54,646 bases of DNA, taken from positions 1 to 54,646 of the IMG/VR virus record IMGVR_UViG_3300028111_000008; one strand, given 5' to 3'. The translations under genes were made by a program, and so were the position numbers. The notes beneath the pieces were generated by a model. It did no database searches, had not been told where the DNA came from, and worked only from the letters and a program-made list of their open reading frames with translations. Numbering within the stretch: the first letter of the stretch is position 1; every line of letters starts with the position of its first letter. Source of the stretch: a virus. Of the stretch, positions 27,090-37,000 are shown one piece after another.

Positions 27090-28922
27090 ATGGCAAAAAA
27101 GTTTGTAGGGTTTAAACCTGAGACATTACAGAAGAAGGTTTTACCAGCGCTGGGTTACAATGGCCCTATGGACAATAAATCTATTAATCTCTTTCTAGCA
27201 GCTAACCCCAGTGCAGCGGCTAGGATGGGTAAGTTCACCTTAGCGGCTAGGCGTACCATAGAGGGTGCTCCTGTTAAGATGATGGCTGAGGGTGGGGTAA
27301 ATATCAATAGTGGTGCAAGCGTCATGACTAAGGCTATTACCTCTGACCCTCGTAAGCTAACTATTAAAGCTGAAACAGAAGCAGATCAAGGTGTGGGTAC
27401 AGGTATTATTCCTGGCACAGGTCAAGCAGGTGGTATAACTGCAGCAGGTACTACATCAGCAATACCCTCTCCAGACGCTGTAGCTGCACCTATTGTACAA
27501 CCAGCTACTATAGACTCTGTTACAGCTACACCTGCTGTAGATACAGCCCTCTCAGGAGTTACTCCAGCTACAGGTGTAGTAAGTGATGAAGCTACTATGA
27601 CAGCGGCTCAGGGTGATCCTACAAAGTTAGCTCAGTTAGATCTACAAGCGGCTCAGGGTGAGGCGGCTAAAGTAGAAGATGCTCCTACACGTGTAGTTGA
27701 AGCAGGAGAGATGGTTGACGGTTCTGCTGTAGATCAAACAAAAGTACAAGACATTTATGGAACACAGAAGCTAGAAGCGGCTAGTGTTAAGGATGAGTTG
27801 TCTTCTCTTATGGCAGACTTTGAAGGTGGAGCTACACCAGCGTGGGCTGCAGGTGCTATGAGAGGTGCTACAGCTACTATGGCTGCACGTGGGTTAGGTG
27901 CATCATCACTAGCTGGTATGGCTATAGTACAGGCGGCTATGGAATCTGCACTACCTATTGCACAGATGGATGCATCTAATAAGCAAGAGGTTGCTATGGA
28001 GTCTGCACGTCAACGTGCTGGTTTCCTTAATATGGAATTTACTCAAGAGTTTCAAGCTAAGGTTCAGAATGCATCTAGGATATCTGAAATAGCTAACATG
28101 AACTTCACTGCACAACAGCAGGTAGCTCTTGAGAATGCTAAGATGGCTCAGACTATGAACTTAGAAAACCTGAGTAATCGTCAGGCTAAGGTTATGGCTG
28201 ATGCTGCAACTATGTCTCAGATGGACTTAACTAATCTAAATAATAGACAGCAATCACTGGTACAAAATGCTCAGGCTTTCTTACAGATGGATATGGCTAA
28301 CCTTACCAATGAGCAACAGACAAGTATGTTTGTAGCACAACAGCGTGTTAATACTATCTTATCTGATACAGCACAAGAGAATGCAGCTAAACAGTTTAAT
28401 GCTACATCAGAGAATCAGACTAACCAATTCTTTGCTACACTTGCTACACAGGTATCACAGTTTAACTCTGAGCAAACTAATGCTATGTCTCGTTTTAACG
28501 CTGGTGAAGCTAATGCTCTGTCTAGGTTTAACTCAGATCAAGACAATGCACGTGATCAGTTTAATGCTACTAATCATTTGATTGTAGCTCAGGCTAATGC
28601 TCAGTGGGCGCAGTCTATAACAACAGCTGAGAATGCGGCAGACAACCAAGCTAACCGTGATGCGGCTCTAGCGTCTAACAACTTAACCATGACTGCCTAT
28701 AATAACATGGTTCAACGTGAACGAGATATTCTTGCTTGGGCTTGGCAGTCAGGTGAGAATGCAGCTCAAAGGGATGCTAGTATTGCTATGTCTAAGATTG
28801 CTGCTGAAGCTAAGGCTTCTGCTGGTGGTGACACTGACTCTAGTGGCTTGTCAGCCGCATCAGGGAAGTTCCTTGGAGAGATTGCTGTTAACGCAGCCGC
28901 CCTACTATTCGGAAAGTTATAA
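27090..28922 (+). CDS. internal virion protein candidate, Ala/Gln/Asn-rich helical
   Basis: A 610-residue protein, long helices rich in Ala, Gln, Asn and Met (about residues 240-560) with repeated 11-like patterns such as FNSEQTNAMSRFNAGEANALSRF. The N-terminus has PALGYNGPMDNKSINLFLAANP and an EGG turn. Likely an ejected internal protein or a membrane-tunnel component, by analogy with podoviruses. Starts two bases after the membrane protein. Confidence 0.6.
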   Translation: MAKKFVGFKPETLQKKVLPALGYNGPMDNKSINLFLAANPSAAARMGKFTLAARRTIEGAPVKMMAEGGVNINSGASVMTKAITSDPRKLTIKAETEADQGVGTGIIPGTGQAGGITAAGTTSAIPSPDAVAAPIVQPATIDSVTATPAVDTALSGVTPATGVVSDEATMTAAQGDPTKLAQLDLQAAQGEAAKVEDAPTRVVEAGEMVDGSAVDQTKVQDIYGTQKLEAASVKDELSSLMADFEGGATPAWAAGAMRGATATMAARGLGASSLAGMAIVQAAMESALPIAQMDASNKQEVAMESARQRAGFLNMEFTQEFQAKVQNASRISEIANMNFTAQQQVALENAKMAQTMNLENLSNRQAKVMADAATMSQMDLTNLNNRQQSLVQNAQAFLQMDMANLTNEQQTSMFVAQQRVNTILSDTAQENAAKQFNATSENQTNQFFATLATQVSQFNSEQTNAMSRFNAGEANALSRFNSDQDNARDQFNATNHLIVAQANAQWAQSITTAENAADNQANRDAALASNNLTMTAYNNMVQRERDILAWAWQSGENAAQRDASIAMSKIAAEAKASAGGDTDSSGLSAASGKFLGEIAVNAAALLFGKL

Positions 28923-28938
28923 GAAGGTAATATCAACT

Positions 28939-30228
28939 ATGCCAGAACCAGGTTATAATCCAAACGCTGTATCCAGTTACTACAATCCTAGTAGGTCTAC
29001 ACGTCCTAAGCTACGTCCTGCAGGTTTAGGTTCACGTTCTAGTGGTTCATCTAGGGCTGATAGAAAAGGTGAGTCTGCAGTTTTCTCTGCACCTAAGCCA
29101 GTGTATACACCTCCATCAAGTTCTAGGGATAATAATAAATCTAAAGCTGAAGTACCAGCAAGCCCAGCGGATAATCTATATAGTATTACTGCTGAGTCTT
29201 TAATGAGTGCTGGTGGTGGTAGTAGTCTTTCATCACCTAGTTCAAAAAGAGTGTTACCTATGACTTTGTATGAACAAAAGAATATGCAGGAGATGAAGAC
29301 TGAACTAGAAGATTATCTACGTGGTGTTGCTGTTGAAGATGCTATTACAGCTGACATGGCTGTACCAGAAGTTTATACAGGTGAAGTGAATGATGTTGAG
29401 GTTAAGTCTGGAGACACACTGACAGCTATAGCTAAAGATCAGGGTGTATCTTTACAGGAGTTGATAGAAGCTAATCCGCAGATAGACGACCCTGATCTGA
29501 TTTTTCCTGGGCAGAAAATAAACATACCAAGTACAGAAGAAACACCTGTTGTGGATATAGCTACAGCTATTGAACAAGATCAGATTAGACAACAAGATAC
29601 ATCTACATTAAAAGGTAGCCAAGTAGGTCTTATGTCTAGACCTGCTACTGTTGAAGATACTAAGATGTCTGAGACTATATTACAAAAAACGCCTACAGAT
29701 GATAGTTTAGAACAAGCTTTAGCTATAGCAGCTAATATAAAGAATGCAAAACCTGAGGATATATACAATAAAGTTATTATGCCTCTGGCTTACCATGAAT
29801 CTGATGGTACAATGGACCCTAAACTAGCTCAGTATGGTGGAGGTCCTGGTAGAGGTGTTATGCAGCATGAACCTGATCGTTTCAACTCATCAGTTGTAAG
29901 AGCTATTAGACAGTTTAACCAGTTAGGTAAAGATATACCTGAGTGGCTTGATAATATAGATTTATCTGGAGACATACAAAAGGAGATAACTTCTTTGACA
30001 GCAAATCAACAGATGTCTTTAGCTGTGTACGATCTTTTGCAAAAAAGGGGTGTTGACATAGGAGAAGTCTTATCAGGTAAAGAATCTATAGAGGAAGTAT
30101 GGGCTGATCATTGGTGGCAAGGACCTGATAAGCAGAGGAAAAAAAGAATAGCGGCCTTCCGTAGAAGTCAGAGACAACTAAACAAGAATGCACCATCTAA
30201 TAATACAACAACGTTTGAGTTCCCATAA
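28939..30228 (+). CDS. LysM and peptidoglycan-hydrolase-like protein
   Basis: 429 residues from ATG 28939, which follows AGAAGG; the frame is open further up but covered by the previous gene. A Ser/Pro-rich N-terminus is followed by a LysM domain at residues 153-197 (VKSGDTLTAIAKDQG to PGQKINIP), which binds peptidoglycan. A C-terminal lysozyme/transglycosylase-like fold follows: LAYHESDGTMDP with the likely catalytic Glu (E287), GGGPGRGVMQHEP, and WADHWWQGPD. It may be the cell-wall-opening enzyme of the virion or the endolysin; no other clear lysis enzyme was seen. Confidence 0.75.
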   Translation: MPEPGYNPNAVSSYYNPSRSTRPKLRPAGLGSRSSGSSRADRKGESAVFSAPKPVYTPPSSSRDNNKSKAEVPASPADNLYSITAESLMSAGGGSSLSSPSSKRVLPMTLYEQKNMQEMKTELEDYLRGVAVEDAITADMAVPEVYTGEVNDVEVKSGDTLTAIAKDQGVSLQELIEANPQIDDPDLIFPGQKINIPSTEETPVVDIATAIEQDQIRQQDTSTLKGSQVGLMSRPATVEDTKMSETILQKTPTDDSLEQALAIAANIKNAKPEDIYNKVIMPLAYHESDGTMDPKLAQYGGGPGRGVMQHEPDRFNSSVVRAIRQFNQLGKDIPEWLDNIDLSGDIQKEITSLTANQQMSLAVYDLLQKRGVDIGEVLSGKESIEEVWADHWWQGPDKQRKKRIAAFRRSQRQLNKNAPSNNTTTFEFP

Positions 30229-30650
30229 TGTTTGGACTTCCCTTAGAATTAATCACAATGCTTTTCTCCACTGTCTTAGGTGGAGTTATGTCCATATGGG
30301 GTCAAAGCAATAAAGCTAAAGCAGAACAACAGAAAGCCCTAGTAGGTGCAGTCAGCGATGCGAGAGAGCATGGCAAGACAGATAAACACTTTGCTTGGAC
30401 ACGTAGGATCATAGCTTTATCTGCAGTCTTCTCTATTATTGTGTTGCCAAAGTTAGTAGCAGTGTGGTATCCTGACGTAAGCGTAATCGTTGGTTATACA
30501 GAAGTACAGGGTGGCTTCATTAATTGGCTCTTAGGCGCACCAGATGCAATACATTGGAAAGCAGCTCGTGGCTTTGTTATAACCCCACTAGACACACACA
30601 TAGTTTCAGCAATAGTCGGCCTCTACTTTGGCGCTGGCTTCACTAAATAG
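30228..30650 (+). CDS. holin-like membrane protein
   Basis: A 140-residue protein with three hydrophobic segments (about 5-25, 61-82 and 118-138) and a charged loop (KAKAEQQKALVGAVSDAREH) between the first two, a holin-like layout. It follows the peptidoglycan-active gene by overlap, which supports a lysis role, but the family is not certain. Confidence 0.6.
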   Translation: MFGLPLELITMLFSTVLGGVMSIWGQSNKAKAEQQKALVGAVSDAREHGKTDKHFAWTRRIIALSAVFSIIVLPKLVAVWYPDVSVIVGYTEVQGGFINWLLGAPDAIHWKAARGFVITPLDTHIVSAIVGLYFGAGFTK

Positions 30651-30659
30651 GATATACAC

Positions 30660-31217
30660 ATGCCAATAGCAGGACCATTTGATAGACCCATTCCTGGTGA
30701 GTCACTCACAGGTGAACCACGTAATAACCCTTGGGAACAACCAGCCCAGATGTCAAACATTAATGAGGTGGCTGCATACTACATTGAGAGACTAGACAAT
30801 GAAGAGATACTACAAGACTTTGGTTCTATGATGGAAGCTGGTGTATCTTTAGCTCCTATTGTTGAGACTGTATACCTTCAAGGTGTTATGAGAGGCTTAC
30901 ACTCACTAGATGCAGGAGTTGTTGTAGCGCCTGTTATACACGCATATTTAAAAGCTTCTCTTGAAGATCTAGGTGTTATGGTTAAAGATACAAACGATAA
31001 CCCACAGAAGAAAGCAGAAGCTGCAGAGATGCAACGCTTCCTCATGATTGCTAATAGTATGTTAGATAAAGAGGGTACAGATGAATCTGATGAAGGTCAA
31101 CAGATGATTGAGTCTATGGTTGAAACGCAGGAGGGAGAACCTGTGGAAGAAGAGATGCCACAAGAAGAAGAAGTAACACAAGAACAAAAGCCTATGGGCT
31201 TGATGGCAAAGGGTTAA
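30660..31217 (+). CDS. conserved structural-region protein with acidic tail
   Basis: A 185-residue protein: a Pro-rich start (PIAGPFDRPIPGESLTGEP), a helical middle (VAAYYIERLDNEEILQDFG) and a Glu/Gln-rich end. Similar proteins sit before internal protein genes in marine podoviruses, from memory. Function unknown; a virion component is likely from context. Confidence 0.6.
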   Translation: MPIAGPFDRPIPGESLTGEPRNNPWEQPAQMSNINEVAAYYIERLDNEEILQDFGSMMEAGVSLAPIVETVYLQGVMRGLHSLDAGVVVAPVIHAYLKASLEDLGVMVKDTNDNPQKKAEAAEMQRFLMIANSMLDKEGTDESDEGQQMIESMVETQEGEPVEEEMPQEEEVTQEQKPMGLMAKG

Positions 31218-31223
31218 TATACA

Positions 31224-32627
31224 ATGGCATTTAATAAAAACGAATTTATGGCTCAATTCCTTAACCAAGTTACAGATCGTATGGGTGAGATGACTGATGA
31301 GGCTAAAGCCTTTAAGGAAAGACAGATACAGGCTAGTGATCGTAACAAGGCACTTATAAGTACACGTACTGCTAGAGCAAATGCAGCTGTAAGTTTAGGT
31401 AGAGAGGCTCTTCAGTATATACCAGAAGGAGCTAGGTCTAAAGCTATAATACGTACTGCTATGGCTTCTGGTATGACAGGTGTAAGTCAACTTAGAGATA
31501 AACTTGCAAAGGCTCATGCTGATGCAGGTTTAGCTCCAGGTCAAACACTATCTATAAATGACGTTGAAGCTGTTGTTAATATGCCTAACATACCTGATAT
31601 TGATACAAAGTATATTGATATGCCACTAGAGCAGTTTGCTAAAGAGACTTACGGAGCTACAGCAGAAGCTACTAAGTTTAAAGATGATACCAATATAGTT
31701 GGTAGATTGTTTGGCTTTGGTGCTATGGATAGAGCCAGAGAAGAACTAGGTAAAATAGATGCTATGGACGGTATGTCTGTTGCAGATATAAACGCCGCTT
31801 CTCGTTTAGCTGAGTTTAATGCTCTTATACCCAACGCTGTAATGTCTTTCTCTGAGATGAAACGTTTTAGTAAGCTAGAAGGTTTTAACTTTGCTAAAGA
31901 TATAGCAGAAACTTATGATGACGCACTAAAATCTAGAGAAGCAGAGGATGAGGCAGAAAAAGCTTACAAGCTTCTTGTACAAAAGGCTGTAGATGCTGGG
32001 CGTAAAGAGAGTGACGTAGGTCCTGCAGAGATTCTTGAGGCAAAAAGAATTGCTAAACAATTTTATGCTAGGGGAAAGGTAAAAGAAGAAATCGACATGT
32101 ATGCAGGTATGTATGGTGCAGCTGGTGGTTTCTTTGATCAGCAGGTTGCCACAGATCAGATTGCAAAACTTATGGGTAAGGATTATCTATCTCAGCTTAT
32201 GAAGGAGTATGAGTATACCCCTAAGGCTGACACTGAAGAAAAAGATAAAACTGAAACAACAAAACCTGAGGTAGTATCAACTACTGAAGAATCTAAGATG
32301 GCAGAATTGCCATACGCAGAACCTACTGTATCACAGTCTGTTGCAGAACCTCTACCACCAGAGAAGCATAGACCAGGTGGTGATAGAAAAGCTGGATTTG
32401 GAGATGCAGATATTAGACAATGGGATAGGCAGTATGGAGGTAGGTACACATTTGACGGTCAACCTATCCTAGTTGAACCTAGACCTACAGACCCTAAGGC
32501 TAAAATATATATCTATAAAGGTGTTAAGAAAAGAAAGTCTCAAGTCAATGCTATGGATAATTGGGATGATCAGTACGGCGACACACATAACCCAGACGGT
32601 ACACCTAAACAGTTTAAGGGCGACTAA
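31224..32627 (+). CDS. helical virion protein candidate
   Basis: A 467-residue, mostly helical protein (Ala, Lys, Glu-rich). The first 330 residues are ordered helices, and after about residue 335 a Lys/Glu/Thr-rich linker leads to a short end containing FGDADIRQWDRQYGGRYTFDGQP, which recurs in part as DNWDDQYGDTHNPDGTP. Probably an internal or ejection protein with the next gene. No family named. Confidence 0.55.
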   Translation: MAFNKNEFMAQFLNQVTDRMGEMTDEAKAFKERQIQASDRNKALISTRTARANAAVSLGREALQYIPEGARSKAIIRTAMASGMTGVSQLRDKLAKAHADAGLAPGQTLSINDVEAVVNMPNIPDIDTKYIDMPLEQFAKETYGATAEATKFKDDTNIVGRLFGFGAMDRAREELGKIDAMDGMSVADINAASRLAEFNALIPNAVMSFSEMKRFSKLEGFNFAKDIAETYDDALKSREAEDEAEKAYKLLVQKAVDAGRKESDVGPAEILEAKRIAKQFYARGKVKEEIDMYAGMYGAAGGFFDQQVATDQIAKLMGKDYLSQLMKEYEYTPKADTEEKDKTETTKPEVVSTTEESKMAELPYAEPTVSQSVAEPLPPEKHRPGGDRKAGFGDADIRQWDRQYGGRYTFDGQPILVEPRPTDPKAKIYIYKGVKKRKSQVNAMDNWDDQYGDTHNPDGTPKQFKGD

Positions 32628-32629
32628 GT

Positions 32630-35600
32630 ATGAATTACTTTGAACAAAAAGAATATATGAAAAATCTTTATAGTGGTGCAGATTCTTCTTCTGAAAAAAA
32701 GTATGAAACTTTATCGTTTGATCCAGAAGAAACATTATCTGTAGACGACATACGAAAAGACTATAAGTATAATCAACCTATTCGTGACTATATGATTGAA
32801 CGTATGGGTGTAGATTATCAAACTAAATCAGACGAAGATGTAGTAGATGATTTTGTAAAGCACATGCGTTACTTTAACTCTAACACTGTAATGACTGCAG
32901 GTGAAGTTAGATTTGTTACTAAAGCAAACGACAGACAAAAAGAAACAGCACGTAAAGCTTATCAGATATATGATCAGCTAGGTAATGTCTTTGTTAATGA
33001 TGGATTGATGGGTGCTGTAAAGGGTGTAGGAGACTACGTATTTGCTGCGGCATCTGATCCTACTAACTACTTAGGTATACTTACTGGTGGTATAGGTAGA
33101 GCTGCAGCTGGTGGTGTTCAAGTAAGTGGTAAGCAAGTTATAAAAGCTGCAGTACGTAAGGCTGGTAGAGATGCTCTAAGATCTGGTGCTACAAAAAAAG
33201 CAGCTAGAGAAGCAGGGCGTAAAGCTGGTAAAGAAGCGGCTGAACGTGCGGCAGCTAGGGGTATGACAGATAAAAGAACTAAGGGTATATATGATAAAGT
33301 ATCTAAGCTTGTTGAAACAGAAGCTAAGAAAACTATACCTAGAGATGCCATGAAAGAAGCACAGAAAAATTTATTTAGAACAGCGGCTACTAAATCCTTG
33401 TATGCTACTACAGCGCTGGACGCTACGGCTGCTGTGTATCAAGATATTGCAAATCAAGAGGCTCGCCTAGAAGTAGGAGCGCAGGATTCTTTTAGTAAAA
33501 CACAGAGTGCTTTCTCTGCTCTCCTTGGTGGTGTTGCAGGTGGCGCTCAACTTATTACACGTAAGCTAGGTGCTGGTAAATCAGGCTTTGAAGACACACG
33601 CACAGAGACAGAAAAGTTAGCGCAGAATACCATAGATTTATATGCTCCTATTCTAAAGAAAACAGACACACCTGAGGCGGCTAAAGCTATACGTAAAGCT
33701 ACAGATAAGTGGAATGCTAAAGTAGCTAGAGGTAAGAAGGGTAGAGGTGAAGTAATAGACGACTCTCAACTCATAAGAGAAATAATGTTTGGAGATGTAG
33801 AGGGTGAAATAGGTGGCCTTGTTGGTGTATTCAGATCCAAGGGATACAAGGTTGGTAAAGAAGTTCACATATCTGATGTTATGACTAACGTAGCTAACTC
33901 ACTTACACAGAAAGAACTTGAAGATATTAATATTGCTTTTGCTAAGCATACAGGTTTTAAATTTGGTGATCTCACAGGTGCACGTGTTAAGCTAGGAGAT
34001 CTTATGGCTGACCGTTTTAGTGAGGCTGGTAAGACTTTGCAAGTAGCATCACAGGTTAGTAAGACTTTAAACTCTGGACTATTAGCAGCTGAGACTAAGA
34101 TAAAACTACAGTCTAACACTATTAAAAAAGCTGAGGAATCTGAAAAGACATTAGCTGATGGTACAAAAGTTCCTAAGCCACCTGAGCCATTACGTTATGG
34201 TCAGTCTGTATGGAAACGATTACTTGTTTCATCCCCGGCTACCACAGCATTAAACGTTGCTGGTTTTAGCCAGTATTATGTAGGTCAAACTATTGCTGAT
34301 CTGTTTAGTTCAACAGCTCTAATGACTAAGGGTGTAGCTCAAAGTACATATAATACTAAAGCTGCACAAGAATCTTTTAGACAGGCACGTGCACTTAGCT
34401 CACTACAGGTACAAAAGCTACGTAACTTAATGGACCCGTACACTACACGTGATGCATACATGAAATTTCTTGAAGATCCTGAGAACTTAGATGCACAGAA
34501 GGTACTGTTTGAAACTATGGCAGGTGGTGTAGATGCATCAGCTAAACGTTATGGCATGGACCCTAACAACCCAACCTTTCGTAATGTAGAGGCTTTCACT
34601 AGAGCTATGAATCAGATAACAGGTGTGCGTATACAGGATACGTTTACTAAGTCTCAAATGTTTATGACTGATATGGATAAGTACCTAAGGTTAAAGAGAG
34701 GTGTTACTCTTAAAGAAGCCTTACTATCTGATGATATAATTATTGATGATGAGGTTATATCAGGTGCACTAGATACTACTCTTAAGTCTGTGTTTGCTAA
34801 AGACTATACTACAAAAGAACAACCAGAAATTATTAGAACAGCAGCTAAGTTTGTAGAGACTGTATCCAATACACCTTTCTTGGGTACTATACTACCCTTT
34901 GGTCGTTTCTTTAACAACGTTGTTGCTACAGCTTATCAATGGGGTCCTTTCTCTGCACCTGAGACACTATTAAAACCTATGTATAAACGCATAGTTAAAA
35001 AAGAAGGTATGGGTGTTTCAGAAATGGATGCAGCAGCTCGTACAACCGTGGGTATAGCTGGTTTAATATTAGCCTCTCAGTATGATAAAGAACGTAGGGA
35101 TGAAGGTTTAGGTGTATACGAAATTAATGTAGGTGGCGGTAAAATTATAGACGCTAAAAACACATATCCATTTTCTGCATTCCTTGCTGCTGGACGTATC
35201 TTCAATATGAAACTGAATGGTGAGACTGTACCACCAGAACTTATACAAGAGATGGGTACTCAAGTTGCTGTAGGACAGTTAGCAAAAGACGCTCAGTTTG
35301 GTAATGATCTAAACAACCTACTAGATGTATTGATAAACCAAGATGAAGGTGCACGTGGTGCACAGTTTAATGCCTTCCAAAAAACCTTTGGTAATCTCTT
35401 AGCAGGTACTACTAGACCTTTAGATGCTGTCAATAAGATTGTAGGTTTTGCTATGGGTACAGACGCAGCTAAAGACGTAAGACAAGCTGACGGTTTAGGT
35501 TTGTTTACGCAGACTTCTACAAAATACTTTGATAATATCCTTGAAGCATTCATAGGCAAGACAGATACTATTACTGGTGAAGATTTGAAAGTAGCAACAA

Positions 35601-36121
35601 GAGAGGGTGAGATATATGATGCTAACCCTTTTGCTAGAATCTTTGGTCTGACTATAAAGCAGGGTCGTACAGCTACTGAGAAAGCATACTCTATGTCTGA
35701 GATGCAAGCTTGGACTGCTAATGAGAGATCTAAACTACCTGCATATGATAGAGCATTCAACGGTATGTTAGCCCCTATCTTAGAGAGACAGACGCAGAGA
35801 CTTTTAAGGACAGAGCAGTTTATGAAAGCTGACCTACCCGAAAGACGTGGTATGTTAAAGGCTGTACTACGTAGTGCTAAGAAGCAGATACGTGAGAGGT
35901 TAGATGATGGTTATACTACAGGTGATAATGTTAAGCTAAGAGCTGCATATAAAGCAAAGTCAAAGTTCTCTAAAGAGATAACTACAGAAGCTAAGAAAGT
36001 ACTGAAAGAAAAGTTTGGTGTGAGCGGTGATATAGAAGACTATTCTTTCGCTGAGCTAGATTTATTTATAAGTTATAGTGAACATCTCAAAGATGCCTAT
36101 GACGAAGCTGGTCAGTTATAA
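32630..36121 (+). CDS. large internal/ejection virion protein
   Basis: 1163 residues, the last rightward gene. Lys/Ala-rich helices (residues 165-260), long amphipathic helices, and hydrophobic patches near residues 755-765 and 815-825. Size, composition and position match the largest internal or ejected proteins of podoviruses, which help DNA cross the envelope. No enzymatic motif seen. It begins three bases after the preceding stop and ends at a strong terminator. Confidence 0.65.
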   Translation: MNYFEQKEYMKNLYSGADSSSEKKYETLSFDPEETLSVDDIRKDYKYNQPIRDYMIERMGVDYQTKSDEDVVDDFVKHMRYFNSNTVMTAGEVRFVTKANDRQKETARKAYQIYDQLGNVFVNDGLMGAVKGVGDYVFAAASDPTNYLGILTGGIGRAAAGGVQVSGKQVIKAAVRKAGRDALRSGATKKAAREAGRKAGKEAAERAAARGMTDKRTKGIYDKVSKLVETEAKKTIPRDAMKEAQKNLFRTAATKSLYATTALDATAAVYQDIANQEARLEVGAQDSFSKTQSAFSALLGGVAGGAQLITRKLGAGKSGFEDTRTETEKLAQNTIDLYAPILKKTDTPEAAKAIRKATDKWNAKVARGKKGRGEVIDDSQLIREIMFGDVEGEIGGLVGVFRSKGYKVGKEVHISDVMTNVANSLTQKELEDINIAFAKHTGFKFGDLTGARVKLGDLMADRFSEAGKTLQVASQVSKTLNSGLLAAETKIKLQSNTIKKAEESEKTLADGTKVPKPPEPLRYGQSVWKRLLVSSPATTALNVAGFSQYYVGQTIADLFSSTALMTKGVAQSTYNTKAAQESFRQARALSSLQVQKLRNLMDPYTTRDAYMKFLEDPENLDAQKVLFETMAGGVDASAKRYGMDPNNPTFRNVEAFTRAMNQITGVRIQDTFTKSQMFMTDMDKYLRLKRGVTLKEALLSDDIIIDDEVISGALDTTLKSVFAKDYTTKEQPEIIRTAAKFVETVSNTPFLGTILPFGRFFNNVVATAYQWGPFSAPETLLKPMYKRIVKKEGMGVSEMDAAARTTVGIAGLILASQYDKERRDEGLGVYEINVGGGKIIDAKNTYPFSAFLAAGRIFNMKLNGETVPPELIQEMGTQVAVGQLAKDAQFGNDLNNLLDVLINQDEGARGAQFNAFQKTFGNLLAGTTRPLDAVNKIVGFAMGTDAAKDVRQADGLGLFTQTSTKYFDNILEAFIGKTDTITGEDLKVATREGEIYDANPFARIFGLTIKQGRTATEKAYSMSEMQAWTANERSKLPAYDRAFNGMLAPILERQTQRLLRTEQFMKADLPERRGMLKAVLRSAKKQIRERLDDGYTTGDNVKLRAAYKAKSKFSKEITTEAKKVLKEKFGVSGDIEDYSFAELDLFISYSEHLKDAYDEAGQL

Positions 36122-36132
36122 ACAAAGAGAGA

Positions 36133-36160
36133 GGGGGCAATTAAGCCCCCTTATTTTATT
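36133..36160. terminator. bidirectional terminator between converging units
   Basis: GGGGGC (36133-36138) and GCCCCC (36145-36150) with a six-base loop, followed on the plus strand by TTATTTTATT. On the minus strand the hairpin is followed by a T/C-rich run ending TTTGTT. The last leftward gene stops inside the plus-strand U-run. A two-sided terminator fits the converging layout. Confidence 0.9.
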
Positions 36161-36357
36161 CCATGTATGTCAGCTGATAATCTAGCCCACATCTTTGCTT
36201 CCATAAGTTTCTCCCTGGCCCTCTCCTTTTCCCTACAATCATGTAAGTTGTTTAAGATGTAGCTGTCTAGATTACGCACTTCTTTGTTAAGCCCAGTATT
36301 AAACTTGTTACTCTTAGTCTTAACAAAGTTATTTGCCTCTAGCTCTATCTTCTTCAT
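36151..36357 (-). CDS. small helical protein resembling Acb2 anti-CBASS sponge family
   Basis: A 68-residue protein predicted as a helical hairpin. The end, REKERAREKLMEAKMWARL, follows the R(E)xxxAxxKLxEAxMW pattern that I remember from Acb2/Tad1-hairpin phage proteins, which bind cyclic nucleotides and block CBASS defence. Usual family length is about 65-100 residues, so the size fits. It is the last gene of the leftward unit and overlaps endonuclease VII by ATGA. Recognition is by eye only. A plain DNA-binding helical protein is the alternative. Confidence 0.4.
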   Translation of the reverse strand: MKKIELEANNFVKTKSNKFNTGLNKEVRNLDSYILNNLHDCREKERAREKLMEAKMWARLSADIHGIK

Positions 36358-36803
36358 TCTTTATTTTCTACTTTCTTTAGGTAGTTTAATGCTTGTTGTA
36401 CACCCTCACTATTGTCACCCAGCATACCCATACCACGGTTACAACTACCACACAAATGACCTCTGTATGTACCTGTCCTATGGCAGTGATCCAAGTGTAG
36501 CTTTTCTCCTTTGAGATCTTTAGAGTCTACACCGCAGCAATCACAGCTACCATAAGCTTTATGCCCATGAAATTTTTGAAGACTTTGCTGTATTACCCTA
36601 CCTTTATTTGCACAAGATTTACATTTGTTATGAAAGTGTGTATTAGAAGTACCATCCTTTGAGTGGTAAACACTAACTGGATAAAAGTACTCATCTGTTT
36701 CTGGTAAAACCTCTTCACAAACTGAACACTTTTTATCTCTAACATCAGTAGAGAGTGCTTCTCTTTCCATATCCTCAAACAAGTTAAACTTTAGTTGCAT
36801 CAT
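36354..36803 (-). CDS. recombination endonuclease VII-like protein
   Basis: A 149-residue protein. N-terminal CxxC (KKCSVCEEVLP), CKSCANKG, CDCCG, then the endonuclease VII/HNH signature LHLDHCHRTGTYRGHLCGSCNRGMG (about residues 110-135). In T4 this enzyme resolves branched DNA; here it may clear Holliday junctions before packaging or act as a homing-type nuclease. ATG at 36803 after AGAGGA; overlaps both neighbours by four bases. Confidence 0.85.
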   Translation of the reverse strand: MMQLKFNLFEDMEREALSTDVRDKKCSVCEEVLPETDEYFYPVSVYHSKDGTSNTHFHNKCKSCANKGRVIQQSLQKFHGHKAYGSCDCCGVDSKDLKGEKLHLDHCHRTGTYRGHLCGSCNRGMGMLGDNSEGVQQALNYLKKVENKE

Positions 36804-37000
36804 GTATCCTCTGGTATAGCGTTACACATAGGTAATATAAAAACTTTTTCAGTAAGTTCTTCTGGTAGGTATGTATATACACTTGTCATTGCACGTGCTG
36901 CACCATCAATACAGCTATCATATGTATCATACAGGATAGGTGAAGCTTTTATTGTTGGCTCTTCACCCACCATGAATGCTATAAGTACAAGAACATACAC
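36800..37000 (-). CDS. small protein with hydrophobic N-terminus
   Basis: 66 residues. The start is a GTG that shares one base with the upstream stop (TAGTG). The first ten residues (MYVLVLIAFM) are hydrophobic, perhaps a weak signal peptide, and two Cys follow. Unknown function. Placement between endonuclease VII and a tiny membrane protein suggests operon membership. Confidence 0.5.
   Translation of the reverse strand: MYVLVLIAFMVGEEPTIKASPILYDTYDSCIDGAARAMTSVYTYLPEELTEKVFILPMCNAIPEDT

Noticed and set aside
28717-28938. Upstream part of the LysM protein frame
   Set aside because: It lies inside the preceding gene in another frame; ATG 28939 has a ribosome site and fits the gap.
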